64,000 nt of DNA. Origin: Lichenicoccus sp963693035. GTDB lineage: Bacteria > Pseudomonadota > Alphaproteobacteria > Acetobacterales > Acetobacteraceae. The position numbers and the translations under genes are program-made. Below are positions 63,262-64,000 of this stretch, piece by piece. Positions within the stretch are counted from its first letter, which is position 1, and the number at the start of each line of letters is the position of its first letter. The notes beneath the pieces were generated by a model, which had not been told where the DNA came from, did no database searches, and saw nothing but the letters and a program-made list of their open reading frames with translations. Where the stretch lies: NCBI GenBank assembly GCA_963693035.2, contig CAXMMQ010000004.1, forward strand, positions 334,616 through 398,615, read 5' to 3'.

Positions 63262-64000
63262 CAGGAGTAGTGCATGCCCCACTTGTCATACGCCACGTTG
63301 CCCCACAGCCGCGGGTCCTGGGCATTCTTCTCGTCGATGACGAAAGGCGGGATCACCAGGCTCGGTCCGGACGGGGAGTTTGTGATCGTGCCGCTCTCCC
63401 AGTAATAGTTCTTGTTCTGGTAGGGTCCGAGCGGCACCGGCTGGTTCTGCAGCGCGTATTTCGCGATCATGTCCACGGTGATCTCGGCATAGGCGATCGG
63501 ATCCTGTGAGATCTCGGCATCCATGTAGCCCTGCTGGATCCATTGCAGCGCGATCGGCTCGCCGTCGATATTGACAAATATGACATGCCCGTCCTCGCCA
63601 CGCTTCTTCCAGCGCCCACGCTGCTGCAGCGCGGTCACGATGCCGCGCGAAGGCGTGTCGCTCGGGCGCATGCACCGCATCCAGGTCGGGATGCTCGGAC
63701 AGCGTCGAGAGCGTCACGCTCAGCATGTTGTTAAGCAGGCCTTCGGTCGGGCGGTCGAGCAGCGTGATGTCGGGATATCTCGCGAACTCGGCGTCCAGGC
63801 CTTCCTTGCGCAGGCGCCAGGCTACGCTCTGCAACGCACCGTAGCAGTTCAGCACCTTACCCTTTGGCGCGCCGTGCTTCGCCTTCAGCCGCTCGATGAT
63901 CGCCTGCGCCGCCATGACACCACCCTGGTGGTTGTCGAAATCCACCGTGATGGCGACCTTGCCGCCGGTCGCCGGCGTGTCGACAATGCCAACCGGGATG
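63261..64000 (-). pseudogene. Sugar-binding protein of the ABC transporter, frameshifted and cut by the window edge
   Basis: The minus strand enters from beyond 64000 with VAITVDFDNHQGGVMAAQAIIERL and KVLNCYGALQSVAWRLRKEGLDAEF, a periplasmic sugar-binding protein of the RbsB/XylF type. The frame holds to LSEHPDLDAVHAP near 63664, then family-like sequence continues in another frame (SDTPSRGIVTALQQRGRW ... WGNVAYDKWGMHYS). Removing one C from a CCC run there restores a single frame. It is either a real inactivating one-base insertion or a sequencing error. The downstream transporter genes are intact. Confidence 0.8.

Overview
This is GC-rich chromosomal DNA of an alphaproteobacterium. The gene content and protein style point to Acetobacteraceae, which is inference from a single window. 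Evidence for the class: hemE, mnmE, mnmG, rsmG, parA and parB lie together around a putative replication origin; ChvI/ChvG is present; dapB follows grpE, dnaK and dnaJ; and heme genes flank the origin. Codon third positions are strongly G/C, and several genes start with TTG, GTG or (parA) probably ATT. No prophage, insertion sequence or CRISPR array was seen.

Layout. 0-6.4 kb: a minus-strand run trpB, trpA, accD, folC, bordered on the left by an inverted-repeat element, then a divergent CorA-type transporter with a secreted protein. 6.6-15.3 kb: rho, a quinone reductase, a decayed MGMT gene, then mnmE, mnmG, parS, rsmG, parA, parB and tRNA-Lys. 15.3-16.1 kb is gene-poor and holds a palindromic repeat. 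16.1-18.3 kb: hemE, a HAD hydrolase and hemJ on the minus strand. 18.3-18.6 kb is a candidate oriC, with DnaA-box-like 9-mers inside a large inverted repeat. It is followed by maf, tRNA-Ala, an unknown protein and a PAS-GGDEF-EAL protein. 23.2-28.1 kb: small redox proteins, a wrecked S9 peptidase gene, DedA, a methyltransferase and a PRISE-type reductase. 28.1-31.2 kb: a compact run of metallophosphoesterase, cupredoxin, ECF sigma and anti-sigma genes. 31.3-34.6 kb: the complete ETF branch (etfA, etfB, ETF-QO). 34.8-41 kb: a deaminase, SDR, CPA2 antiporter, trmB, metK and dapB. 41.2-45.3 kb: grpE, dnaK, dnaJ. 45.4-53.4 kb: an FMN-binding protein, ChvI/ChvG, an AI-2E-type permease, a large membrane protein, a Gfo/Idh/MocA oxidoreductase and cytochrome b561. 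53.5-54.2 kb: a small patch of broken genes. 54.3-64 kb: a minus-strand pentose/pentitol locus with a sugar ABC transporter, an FAH-family protein, an aldehyde dehydrogenase, xylulokinase, a phosphatase, an RpiR regulator and RpiA.

How the genes work together. The 9.5-18.6 kb block carries chromosome segregation (ParA, ParB, parS) about 6 kb from the candidate origin, interleaved with tRNA modification and heme synthesis. The pentose locus combines a phosphorylating enzyme (xylulokinase) with enzymes that would fit non-phosphorylative oxidation (FAH-type dehydratase and semialdehyde dehydrogenase). Its substrate-binding protein gene carries an apparent one-base frameshift. No clearly new biological system was found. 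The most informative observations are the origin structure, parS spanning a stop/start junction, the ATT start of parA, the HAD protein with a changed catalytic motif, and several decaying genes.
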